Shown: positions 23,909 to 34,314 of the stretch, piece by piece | How the letters are laid out: each line of letters begins with the position of its first letter | Numbering within the stretch: position 1 is the first letter of the stretch | Source of the DNA: Cladosporium sp. IMV 00045 | Taxonomy: Eukaryota; Ascomycota; Dothideomycetes; Cladosporiales; Cladosporiaceae | DNA: 63,406 nt | NCBI GenBank assembly: GCA_001931905.2 | Contig: MSJI02000646.1 | Span: forward strand, 152,632-216,037 | Direction of reading: 5' to 3' | Notes under the pieces: model-generated | The model's database searches: none | What the model saw: only the letters and a program-made list of their open reading frames with translations | Told to the model about the DNA's origin: nothing | Program-made: the position numbers and the translations under genes

Positions 23909-25632
23909 CTACGATGAATCGCTCGCAGCATCCTCGTGGGCCCTCCACCTCAGTTTCAATTTTTCGCCGAAAAACCTCGACCGTCCCTTCGGCAATGACG
24001 CCTTAGCGGGTGAGGCAGGAGCATTGCTGGGTGGCGACGGTGGCGGCGACGTTGACGTCGACGAAGAGCTGCTCTGAACAGAAGAAGCGTCCGTTTCCGC
24101 CGGTCGTGATGCCAAAAAGTGATGCCATCGAGCCAGGTGAGGTTTGAGGAAAGCTTCACGCTGGTCCTCCGGCAGCTGCTGGGCTTCGAGTCTGGCCTTG
24201 CGGTAGAGTTGCAGCTCTTCAGATTTTTGGTGGTGCCAGGTCATGGCGGGATCGGGAGGGTGTGTCTTGGTGTTTGTGGGGGATGTCGCTGGCGGTGAAG
24301 CGTTAGCATCATTGGAAGGGTCAGTCTTGGTAGTGGCGCAGCAGGCGACTTACTCGAATCAGTCCCGGACGCCGTTGACCGCCTGAGAACCTTGCTAACA
24401 AGCTTGATGATGTTGAAGATCCAATCTACGCCCAAATCGTCCTCGCCGTCGTTCGTCCAAAAGTCGCTCTCATACTTGACAAAGGCGTCGGTCGCGGAGA
24501 GGAAATCGTAACTCAAAATCACATCCTCCGCCAGGCCTTCGAGGACGTAAACATCCAGTCTATCTCCACTCCCGGCGGCGGCGGAACCGTACTCCCACTC
24601 TGTGCTTTTAACAACTCCCATGGTCGTGGCTGAAGAGCCATCTGCGAACTCCAGGATGATTCTGTTGCGTTCCGAAGTATCGACGTGGAATTCATGTCTC
24701 TTTGCAAACGAAGCAGACATAACGGAGACGTCGGCGCCCGTATCCGGAACCGCGCTCACGTCGAAGCCGTTCAGTCGGCCGTCGACATACTGATGCGAAC
24801 CGAGAGAGCAGACCCGATTGTGCCTGAACACCTTACGAACCCTCTGCTGAATGCGATCCTTGAGCCGACTCAGTGTCTGCGTAAGTTTCAGGAACGGACT
24901 GCCCAGGACGACGTCGTGAACGCAGTTGGCGAGGACTTTGAACTCGACCTGGTGTACCTTCGCTTCTCCCCTGAAGGACAAGGGGAGGGTTATGGCGCCC
25001 AAGACGTTGGCCAGGGCGCCGTTTCCGACTTTGATCTTTTCTCCTATGTGGCTCCCTCTCTTGAAGCCGTGTTGTTGGGCGCATCTGATGCTGAGGAAGT
25101 TGGCAGTAGCGCCTGTGTCGGGAAACGTGGATACGGTCTTGCCTTCCAAGCGAGCCAGGATGAATGGTTCGCGAACCAAGGTCGGAGACTCCGGTTGCGA
25201 AAGTCTAGCGAATGGATACCGCGTTGCCCTCAGATAAGGGACAATGTCATTGTAGAGTACTGTCTCGCGCGTTGGAATCCGATTCCGTCCATCGAGGTTG
25301 TTCAATAGGTTGTACAAAGAAGGAGGGAAGACGCCCTCAAAATCTGACGCGCACAAATCCAACCATAAATGAAGATTAAAGGCTTCCCTCTTGAGGTCTT
25401 CATCCGTTATAGAAATGGACTCTGATGTTGTCGCTATCCCATACACCCGGCTACTGTAAAGGCTTAGCCAAGCGAGTTGAGTATACCTTTCGGGCGATAC
25501 TCCAATTGCAAGATACGAACCCTGGTTCGCGGTCAGTCTGTATATACGTCCTCTGAAAAGTCGGCCGGTCCGTACAAGCATGTTGCCATGACGCCTATAT
25601 TCGTAGAGGAGATCGAAGCCATCGTCCACCAT
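23909..25632 (-). CDS. Protein with two retropepsin-like aspartic protease domains (version A)
   Basis: Two exons (25632-24354, 24288-23909) give 552 residues. Two retropepsin-like units follow each other: PDTGATANF at about residue 172 with DVVLGSPFL at 240-248, and PDTGADVSVMS at about 297 with DVILSYDFL at 370-378. Each unit has the catalytic DTG and a downstream hydrophobic motif, though the second has S where G is usual. A hydrophobic segment (VDWIFNIIKLVSKVL) and a charged/Ser-Pro-rich C-terminus follow. There is no reverse transcriptase, integrase or long terminal repeat nearby, so this looks like a cellular gene and not an active element. Residues 1-150 do not align convincingly with version B. 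Function is unknown; a proteolytic or DDI1-like role is inferred only from the fold. An upstream exon cannot be excluded. Confidence 0.8.
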
Positions 25633-26016
25633 GTTGCGATATCGTACCGTGGAGAATTAGTCGTGAGTGACAGGATTTGGTGTTCAATAATTGGGAAACA
25701 GAGCGGCGGTCGAATTGGCCTTTCTGACAAGCGTAATACGAATTGAACGAGGGAACTCTGATTGAGAGGTCTAAGGAGCAAAAAGGAAGGACTGGCGGAG
25801 GCGACAAGATTGAGAACAGCCTCTCTGGGGTGCATCGCCTCCGGGGGGTAACATGGTACTCGGGAGCTGCGCCCTGCCAGCTCGCCAGCGCACCACGCCA
25901 CCCATTTTGCTTGAGGCAGCCATACATGCGAGCAACCTGCAGGGTCTCGACTTATGTCTGGCGGACTGGGCATCCTGGAATCGAGTCGGGAGCTCACGAC
26001 TCGAAAGACAGCAGCA
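25633..26016. promoter_or_regulatory. Divergent promoter between double-retropepsin and DUF6594 genes
   Basis: 384 bp between divergent start codons, so the two genes probably share control elements. The other version has 476 bp here (38799-39274); similarity is strongest in the half next to DUF6594. Confidence 0.5.
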
Positions 26017-27043
26017 ATGGCCAACATCGCCAGACAAGGCCAGCAAATCCCTAGAAACACCTGGAGTTCCGCCCAAACCGACGGCTACCCAGCACTCGCC
26101 GACTTCCTCGCACAAGACGTCGACAACGAAACCTATGTCTTCCGGAAATTCGAGCGATTAGCAGCGAGAAACATCCTATATCTCCAAGGCGAGCTGCTAA
26201 AACTCGAAAGCGATGTTGAGGCCCTGGAGCGTGAAGCCAGAGGTAGCACTGATCCAGATGTGCACTTGTCGTTGAGATCCTGGGCCGAACTGGATGAAAA
26301 TGCTCGAGATCCGAAGCGAGATTTCGAGCGGAAAGCGAAGGAAATCGCGGAAAATGTTGAGGTGAAGCTTAGGAAGTATTGTTAGTATGACCACTTACCG
26401 CGGTTATTCTTATGAGCCTGACCATTAACAGAAAGCTTAGACGAAGTGCTCATGCTGCAACGGGACATAGCAATGCTTGAGTCACCGAGCCCTCGCGTCC
26501 TCGCCGCGCTTCGAGAATGGATGAACCCCTCATCACATCCGACCAAAAGCCTGGCGAGACTCGATGGTCACGATGGAGACATGTTTCGAGAAAAGAAAGA
26601 CCTGGTCGCCCTCCATCCGCCTTCAGACAAAGACTTCTTGTCCAAGGTCCTGCGGGACCACTGGCCACTTCCATCGCAGGTAGGTTGAGGCAGCTTCATG
26701 TCTCAACCTCGAATTCGCTAACATCGAGCAGCATCTCTCACCACACAACTCAGACCCCTTCAGGCACTACCAAGAGCGCCACCTCAACTGGCTCGTGACT
26801 TCATTGAGCGTGATCATCGCTGCCATTCTGCTCACTTGCCCGATCGTCGTGCTTTATTTTGTGACAAACCCAAACGCCCGCCTGGGACTTGTCATCGCCT
26901 TCATCTTGATGTTCGCACTGGGTCTGAGCTTGTCGACGAGCGCCAATAGAGATAGTATCTTCGCGGCCACGGCAGCCTATGCTGCTGTGCTGGTGGTATT
27001 CGTGTCTGGGGACCTCGCTAATTCTAACCCAAGTCAGTCGTAG
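26017..27043 (+). CDS. DUF6594 membrane protein (version A)
   Basis: Three exons (26017-26375, 26436-26679, 26732-27043) give 304 residues. The N-terminal half matches the fungal DUF6594 pattern (GYPALADFLAQD, FRKFERLAARNILYLQGEL, then LDEVLMLQRDIAMLESPSPR). The C-terminus has three hydrophobic segments (LSVIIAAILLTCPIVVLYFV, then ARLGLVIAFILMFALGLSLS, then FAATAAYAAVLVVFVSG), so it is a membrane protein with a soluble N-terminal part. Family function is unknown. Intron 1 needs the acceptor ending in AAAG; the nearer ACAG acceptor with the GTTAGT donor would give a stop codon. Compared with version B it has 21 extra bases after codon 8. Confidence 0.88.
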
Positions 27044-28229
27044 ACAGAAGAGTGGTCAGAGACGAAGGTCGGCGGAATGAGGAGTTGGTCGTATGATCGA
27101 AAGCAATTGGTTGACGCACCAGGTGTCTGAGTCGAATCTCTCAATTCAAATTCTTCGTTCGACCAATCTCACGCATTTACCGAATGTATCGATGTCCCCC
27201 TTGACATGTCTTAAACTCCCGACATCCGTGGTCGTTGATTAGAAGAGTGCCATCTCAGGACACAGGTGCAGGCCTCTTTCGATCAGCTAATGAGTCTCGG
27301 CTCATAATCTTCAACATTTTCTGCCCAGAGTTCCTGTCCAGATCAATCACATGAGCGTCATCCAGGAAGAAAACACAACAAAAGGCGGGCAGTGGCCCAA
27401 AGTGGAAAATGAATAACAAGGTAACAAAGTCCAAAGAGGTAAAAAGTCAATTGCGAACATATTATAATGTAATCAAAACAACAATAGTGATACAACGAAG
27501 AAGAAATGTCCAAGAGGTTCTCTTGCCCGCCCCCCACACGCTCAACTAAGAGCGCCAACTTTTAAGAAAAAGCCAGGAGAGCGAGCCTTCTATTCCCGGC
27601 AAGCCAAAGAATCTCCTTTTCTCATGCGAGAAATGGAGACTCCAAAAGCAAGATGTTCAATCTACCAACGCTCCGTTCCTGCCCGTCCTATATGAAAAGG
27701 TCGGGCCGGGCAGATCCTACGATCTGCATCGCTGGGGGTGTGTTTGTGCTACGTCTTGTGTTCTTGGAAAGAGGAGGGGGAAGTGGGGATGTGATGTGTG
27801 AGATGTAAAGAGAATTGCTCGAGCCTTACTTGCTACGAGCAGAGTGCTGGTGAGATAGGTGAGAATAGGGGGTCAGTACAGACAAGAAAAAATCCATGTA
27901 ATTGGGTTTTCATCTCGCGTATGGAAAGCAGAAGCCAGGGGTGATCTAGGCAAAGCACTTTCGAGCACTTCGTTGTCTGCTTCAAGCCAGTACCTCTTTC
28001 TTCATTTCTCTGTGAATTGTTCATTCCATCAGGGGATCGCGTGAGCAAGAGAAAAAATCAAGCCGCCAAAACCCAGGGCCGTGAAGCTCGTGTATTTTCT
28101 TTATTTCGTTTCCGTGTTTCTTCGGGAAGTCAAAAGCAATTTGGTCGCTTGAACGAATCATTGCATGGAAACCTCGTTTGAGGCAAAATGAGTGACCCCT
28201 TTTTGCAAGAGGATTGATGGAGCATCCGT
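27044..28229. other. Convergent intergenic region, DUF6594-PRS5 (middle contig)
   Basis: No gene found; it carries the 3' ends of two convergent genes. Several stretches (27500-27720, 27880-28000, 28070-28200) match 40890-41100 and 41255-41560 of the other version with small indels. Confidence 0.5.
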
Positions 28230-29989
28230 CTAGTATCGCTCGAAGTGACGGTACAAAGCACTGATGCTCTCACCGTGGTGGTTTCGGCGGATGGCCTCAG
28301 AGAGCAGACCGCTGACGTCGATGACGACAAGCTTCTTCATGTCCCTTGCTTCCGGGGGAATCGCGTAAGAGTTGGTGACAATGACCTTCTCGATCTCGTC
28401 ACACTCGTCGAGTTCCCGCAAGGCATCGCCGCCGAATATACCGTGCGTCGCCATGCAGTAGACCTTGGTTGCGCCGCCGCGTTTTACACAAGTCTCAGCA
28501 GCGGCGATCCAAGAACCAGCCTTGTCGATCATGTCGTCGATGATGATAACAGGCTTGTCGCGGACATTGCCAACGAGGGTGATCGTAGTCTCAATCTCTG
28601 GGTTGTGAAGAGCTTCCTCTTCTTCCTCATCGGAAGCGGCGGCGTCACCAGTGCCACCAATGCCAGGCGCGCCGCGGCGAGACGAGGCGACTGACATGAA
28701 GCTTTGAGTCATGGCATCGGGCAAGTCATCTTCGCTGGAGGTTCGCTGGCCATTGGGCTGCTGCTGAGAGAAGCCAGAGTTGATAGACATATTCGGAGAT
28801 GGAGCATTGTCGTCGACAAGGTGGCCGTGGATCAGGCGACCAGTGATGACATCGCGGGCTCTCTGCTCAAAGTTAGTGTCTGATTAAACGAAGAGTGCCA
28901 AAATAAGGAAACAAACCTCGTCTTCATCTTCGGATCCACCAGGACTCTCATAACCGTCCTCATCCGTGTTAGGCTGCATAACACCAATGGCCGTAGGGTT
29001 CCTGCGGAGGAGAGGCGGCTGAGGCGGCTCTGGACTGTCAATCGAGTCGAGGCGCGTAGAAGTACGAGCCAGCGGACTCGACGGTGTCTCGTTGCCGTTG
29101 ACGAGACGGTTGCGAACGCCAGGGTTCATGCTTGTTACAGCACGAGGTCTCTCAGGGCGCGAAGGACGGCGTTCACGCTCGTGGTTTTGAGATTGATCGA
29201 AGCTGACGTTTGAGCTCGTCCTGTGACGCGTAGCAAAGTCCTGCTCGATCGGCTCGGAACCACTTTGGCTCTGTGAGCCGGCTTGTGAGCCAGTGATGTC
29301 CGAATGGGTGTAGATCTGCTGCGGTTCAGCCTCCTCCAGGTGGTGGCTATCAGCCATGCCATCGAGACCCGTGGGGTCAATGATAGCGCTGTTCATCATG
29401 CTGTTGTTGCATGTGTTCCAGGGCCTGCGCCTGTCGGTGGTGATGATGCCGAAGCTGAGCTTCAGCGCATCGGCCATTGATGTGACCCTTTTTGATCCAC
29501 CGGGATTTTTGCTGACCACAACTGACTCCGGCCAGTCATGCACGTGCATCTTGATCCATTTGGCCAGTAAAGGCTCAGCAACCAGGTTGTCCACAGGGCA
29601 CTTGAAGAAACCCTGCATTTGGCTCGCGTGCAGGTCAATGGTGATGACATGGTTCACGCCAGCGATGTGCATGAGGTTGGCCAGCATACGGGCGGTGATG
29701 GCACCTCGGTGGCTCTTCTTCTTCGACTGGCGAGAGTACGGGAAGTATGGGACGACGGCTAGCGAGGATGTTAGCTCGTCATCCCGCACGCGATCAAAGG
29801 CAGGCGTCGAGTCTCACCCGTGATGGACTTGGAGGATCCGCCCTTGCAGGCATTGATCATGATGAGCATTTCCATGACATTGTCATTGATCCTGACCAGT
29901 CAGTATCGCCAGTGGCACGGAACTCGGGTGATCTTACTGGCTGCTGCCGCTCTGCACGATGAAGACATCCTTATCACGGACAGAAGTCT
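28230..29989 (-). CDS. PRS5: PRS5-type ribose-phosphate pyrophosphokinase, first exon lost in gap
   Basis: This corresponds to exons 2-5 of the complete gene at 41580-43530. Exon 2 begins at 29989; the intron before it runs into the gap at 30028, so the first 44 codons are missing from the assembly and not from the gene. It retains VPYFPYSRQSKKKSHRG, the long insertion, KPVIIIDDMIDKAGS and GESISALYRHFERY. Protein identity to the complete copy is very high by eye; changes cluster in the insertion. Confidence 0.9.
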
Positions 29990-30027
29990 CTGCAAGGCGG
30001 TGTTAGCAGTGCAGCGAGGGCCGGTAG

Positions 30028-30047
30028 NNNNNNNNNNNNNNNNNNNN
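30028..30047. other. Assembly gap (20 N)
   Basis: Again exactly 20 N. The left side ends within PRS5 intron 1; the right side begins within the OGT catalytic domain. The two sides are not neighbours in either version of the locus. Confidence 0.98.
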
Positions 30048-30163
30048 TGGTGTCGTCGGGGAGGCGGGGGAAGAGCTCTTTGCGCATCTGCCAGCGGCGC
30101 TGTTGTTCTTCCGCCCAGCTTGTGTGGTTGTCTTTGGCGTCGGGTGCGCTCTGTCGGTGGTCG
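30048..30163. repeat. 116-bp end overlap (right copy)
   Basis: Identical to 15551-15666, including two bases that distinguish both from the middle contig (GGC GCT and GCC CAG contexts). Overlapping the contigs here restores one 4974-nt OGT gene. Confidence 0.9.
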
Positions 30164-33100
30164 CAGCAGAAGAACGTGTCGCGGCAGTAGATGATGTTCT
30201 CTCCGTACACCCAGTCGTTGCTGTCGCTGCCGCTGTTGTCATCGTCCATTTGATCTTCGAGGTCGATGTTGCGACGCCAGGGACGGAGTGTCTCTGGCGG
30301 CACGGCCATCTTGTCCGCAAGGAGGTAGTCACACCACTCGGCGCCGAGTGTGCCTGCAAATCCCATGAATGACATCTGAATTGGCGCAGGGCGAGCTGCG
30401 AACACTTCGTTGCGAGCTCCGCGAGTGTAACCATTCAGGTTGACTAGAATGTGAATGCCATCATTGACGATCTGGGATACAAGTCGCTCGGCAGGCCAGG
30501 AACTGGCATCGTAGAACACAGGTGCTTCTTTCTCGATCTGCCTTCGGTGGATTGACTTGTCACTTGCAGTCGTCGCGTAACAGTACGCCTTGACGCGAGA
30601 CGTGTCATGCAGTCCAAAGACCGACTGCATCAAGTGAGCGAGCGGATGGTTGTTGAAGTCTGACGAAACGTAGCCGACACGCAGGTATGGAGCAGGCGGG
30701 TTCGGCGGAGGGAAAACTTGCTTCGGCAGCCATGGGGAGCGGAGCGTGCAAACCGAGATTCGAAGACCGTTCCTTTGCGAGATCAGACGGATCTGTTTGG
30801 CAGACATTGGCGCCGTGAATGTGTGGAAAGGCAGCACGGTCGGTGCAGTCGGTACGGAGAGGTTGGGTGGCAGCATGGGGCGATTGTAGCTGGAAGCTGG
30901 TCTCTGCTTCTTGAGCACGTGAAGATCATTGTACCAATGCCAGCTGATGCGACGAGTGGCACGCTCGACGAGTCTTGTGATGCGCGCACCTTCCCAGTCT
31001 TTCCCTGCCCAAGAGCGGATAGTCTCGCGGAGGCTCTGTTCTCTCTCCTTGATATCTTGTGCGGAACCTTCAAGCAGGAGAACCTGCTGAACGACATCCT
31101 GCAGCATTGTCGGACCCAGCGTGGCACGACCCCAACTCTCACCCTCGCGGAGTTGCTTCTCCACGATGTCGACCACACGCTTAATCCAGCCAGAGCTCGT
31201 TGCGCCAGGCTGTCTGGCATCCAGCAGCATGCCCGAAGCATCGACGTGCCATCGATCACGCTTACCATTATCAGCTGCAATACCACCTCTGGCCTGCCAA
31301 CCGCAGACAGAGTTCAATGCGTTTGCCAGGCCGCAGACAGCTTCCGCAAAGTCCGGGCTTACATCTACAGCTCTTTTGTAGTAAGTGATGGCATCACTGA
31401 TTCTACCCTTGTCCTTGACCGCGTTTGCAAGATTGGCAAGAGCGATGTCGAATTTGCCGTCACATTTGACCGCGCGCTCGTACATGGAGATAGCCGCCTC
31501 AAGTTGACCGATGTCTTTGAGCAGACTGCCAAGATTAGTGTACAGGTGTGCGTGATGTTGATCGAGCTGCAGCCCGTAGTTGTAATACTGCAAAGCCAAT
31601 GCGATGCCACTTCCAGGTACGACGCCAGGTACATCGGGCTTGCGGGACATTTGAGTGGGAGGCGCAACCTGCTGCACACTAGCAAGAAGAATGCCGACAT
31701 TGTTCGCAGTAGATGGCGATGGCTGGAGGGAAAGTGACAGGTAGTACAGAGCCAAAATGTCGCGAACGCCAGATGCAAGAGGGGTGATGCCGACAGATCG
31801 GCTGGTGTTTGACATGCCATCTTGAAAGATCTTGGCCAACGACAAAAGGGAGTTGCTCGTTGTGGAAATGACGGCTTTGCGCGGCGTGCTTTGAGGAAGA
31901 CCAGGAACGTGTTCCAGTCCAGGTAATTCGCCAGTCCCAGGAAAGCAGAGTCTTGCAGTCGCCAAAGCTTGTTCTGGGTTCAACAAAATGGGCTCCATCG
32001 GCAGACTGCGAGGCCTCTGATCAAGTGGCCGAAGATGCAGATTCGAGGAAACAACCCGCAGGATGTGATTGACCAAGCCCTGAATGTTGTCAAACTGTCT
32101 CCCAGCCGCAATGAGTACAGCGTCTTCGAATGCTCGCGCCGCGCCTCCGTTGTCACCAGTACCATAGAGCATGTTTCCTTTGGCATGAATGAGAGCTAGA
32201 ATGCGCCCATTATCACATCCGGGAATGGCGAACCCACTTGAACCGAAACCAGGCTCGGAAGCGCCGGCTGGATCTTTCCAACCAGGAACAGACTCTCCAT
32301 CGCCGTCGAAATCGTAAGATATTTTGTCGGAAACTTCGGACATGTTCGGGGAGCGGCTGGCGTTGGAAGAGTTGCACTCGCTTTGTTTGTCCGACATCTT
32401 CACCAGGCCTGAGCTTCGAGGGTATCGTAAATTCGTCTCGACGTACTCGATCACTTTGATGGCGTCGCGGCTCCGGTGATCGTTGCAAAGGAGGCCTATC
32501 AAGTGTTCGACGGCTTCGAAATGACTCGGAGCTGCTTTTACGACTTTCATCCAGTTTTGCTCGGCCTCCTGTCGTCTGCCCAGAGCAAGCATGGTCGCAG
32601 CAAGATTTGACAAAGCCTCGAGATGCTTCGGGTCCTGCTCCAGGACTTTAGAATACCACTTGAGCGCTTTTTGATACTTCCCCAACCCGTAAGCAATGCA
32701 GCCACCCAGATGCATTCCATCCGTCCATTGCCAATCTGTCTCCTGACAAAGCTTGGTGATATGTGAGAGAGCAAGGTTTGCCCGAGCCGGGGGCGAGTTG
32801 TCTTGTGGGAAATTCGTCGACAAAGCAGATTGGATAGAAGAGCCGCTGGATCTCCGGAGAGTGCGTATCTTTTCGTGATGTTGCGCTGTATTGCTCATTG
32901 GTAGATCACAGCGATGATGGCCCTCTTCCGAAGGATTCTGCAATTTCTCACACCCATACATCTCGCCCGACGCTCCTGAAGGGGAACGTGCCCTGGGTGT
33001 TTCCGCATCATCGCCGTCTTGATCTCCATTCGATTCCTCTCTTGCTGCAGACTGGCCACTGGTAGGATCTGAGGAGCGTCGCAGACGTTTGTCCATGACA

Positions 33101-34314
33101 TCCTTCGATATGGTGATGGACTTCCGCCTACTGCCATGGAATGAATGACCTGCCCGCGACAATTTAGGAGGTTGAGGATAGAAGCTCGGTCGCTGGATGA
33201 CATGTGTCTGACCATCTATCTGTCTCGCAGCCTGTTGTTGTCGCTTCGTGTGATGGATGAAATGAAGCAGCTCCCTGTATTGTTGCAGAGCCCACACAAA
33301 TGTCCTGTCTCGGTGTCGGCCATTTGGCGAAGTCGAGCCAAACTCGGCTTCGATTTGCTGCAAATCAAGCTGCGGCTGATTTGCATAGGCCTGAACTGGT
33401 TTCACGTATCCAACAGACTGAGGCGGATATAGGGAAGGGTCAATGTGAGCCGAACCTTGATTCAAGAAAGCCGGATCCCCGTAAGGCTGTGGCCCGGGAT
33501 ATGCGTGAAGCGCGTTTGAAAATCCCATTGGTGTCCCGTATGCATTGCCATTGAGTGCCTGAATTCCATAGCTAAGAGACGAAGGCCCCAACGGATAGCC
33601 GCTTGCCTGTGGGAACAATTGAGATGTTGGCAATGATTCGGCCCAGCCACCATGTGGGTGCTGGTAATAACGCGGATCCCGCACTGCAGCCGGTCGATAG
33701 GGGACGAAAGTACCATCATGCCAGTAAGGCCCATAGGGTCCTGTACCTTGCCCACCAGAAGCGGTCGGGCCTAAATACTGGAAGGGAGGCTGCAAGAACG
33801 TTGGCTGGGTGGGAGCATAATACTGTTGTAGTGTGTTGTACTGCTGCGGAGGCATCTGATTCAAAACCGAATCCATCACAGGGAATGAGATGGGCGGCTG
33901 TGGATTCGGAGGGGGAGCCCAAGCAGCAGCGTCACCAGGATACCAAGGCGATTGATGGCCGTGTTGCCGTTGCTGTTGGTGCTGCAGGAAAGTCAACTTG
34001 TTGTTGACAGGAAGTGGCTGCGACGCCTGTTGATCAACTGACATGTTCCGAGGTACGAGTTGGTGCTTGTGGGGATTTGGGCCTTCATCTGACTGATAGC
34101 CAGCCGTCAGAGTGCCGTTCGGTGTCTTCCTTCGTAGAGTGTTTTCTGTCCTTGATGAATGATGCCTACTCAAGAGAGCAGCATCGGTATTATACCGATT
34201 GGTCGGGTGGTGTATGGGCAGCGCATGTTGCTGCGTCATATGCCCAGGCATGGAAAATGGTGCAGGTCTGTTGACGGCCGGTGTGGGCTCACACTGCGCA
34301 ACGTCTGCACTCAT
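30048..34314 (-). CDS. OGT, N-terminal 1422 codons, 3' end cut by gap
   Basis: The same protein as the complete middle-contig copy: disordered Q/P-rich N-terminus, two TPR blocks, and the first half of the Glyco_transf_41 domain. It stops at the gap at RLPDD, before the FNQLYKIDP motif. The missing C-terminus is present at 14844-15666. Summing the two parts and subtracting the 116-bp overlap gives 4974 nt, exactly the length of the intact copy. Differences from that copy are scattered single residues (for example HIDPSLYPP preceded by QGSA here and QVSA there). The start at 34314 is the first Met in frame. Confidence 0.92.

Larger units (their letters stand above)
15687..30027. repeat. Middle contig: second version of the OGT-PRS5 region
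   Basis: This gap-bounded block carries the same gene order and orientation as 14.2-15.7 kb plus 30048-43377: OGT(-), double retropepsin(-), DUF6594(+), PRS5(-). Its right end (GCGAGGGCCGGTAG at 30027) matches 43377. OGT differs from its counterpart by a few percent by eye, while the 3' flank and the N-terminus of the retropepsin gene barely align. I read it as an alternative allele or homeolog placed inside its own counterpart; a real duplication is less likely. Confidence 0.75.

Noticed and set aside
24241..25632. Remnant of an LTR retrotransposon
   Set aside because: The DTG motifs suggest retropepsin, but there is no reverse transcriptase, RNase H, integrase or flanking terminal repeat, the gene has a normal intron, and both versions keep the frame.
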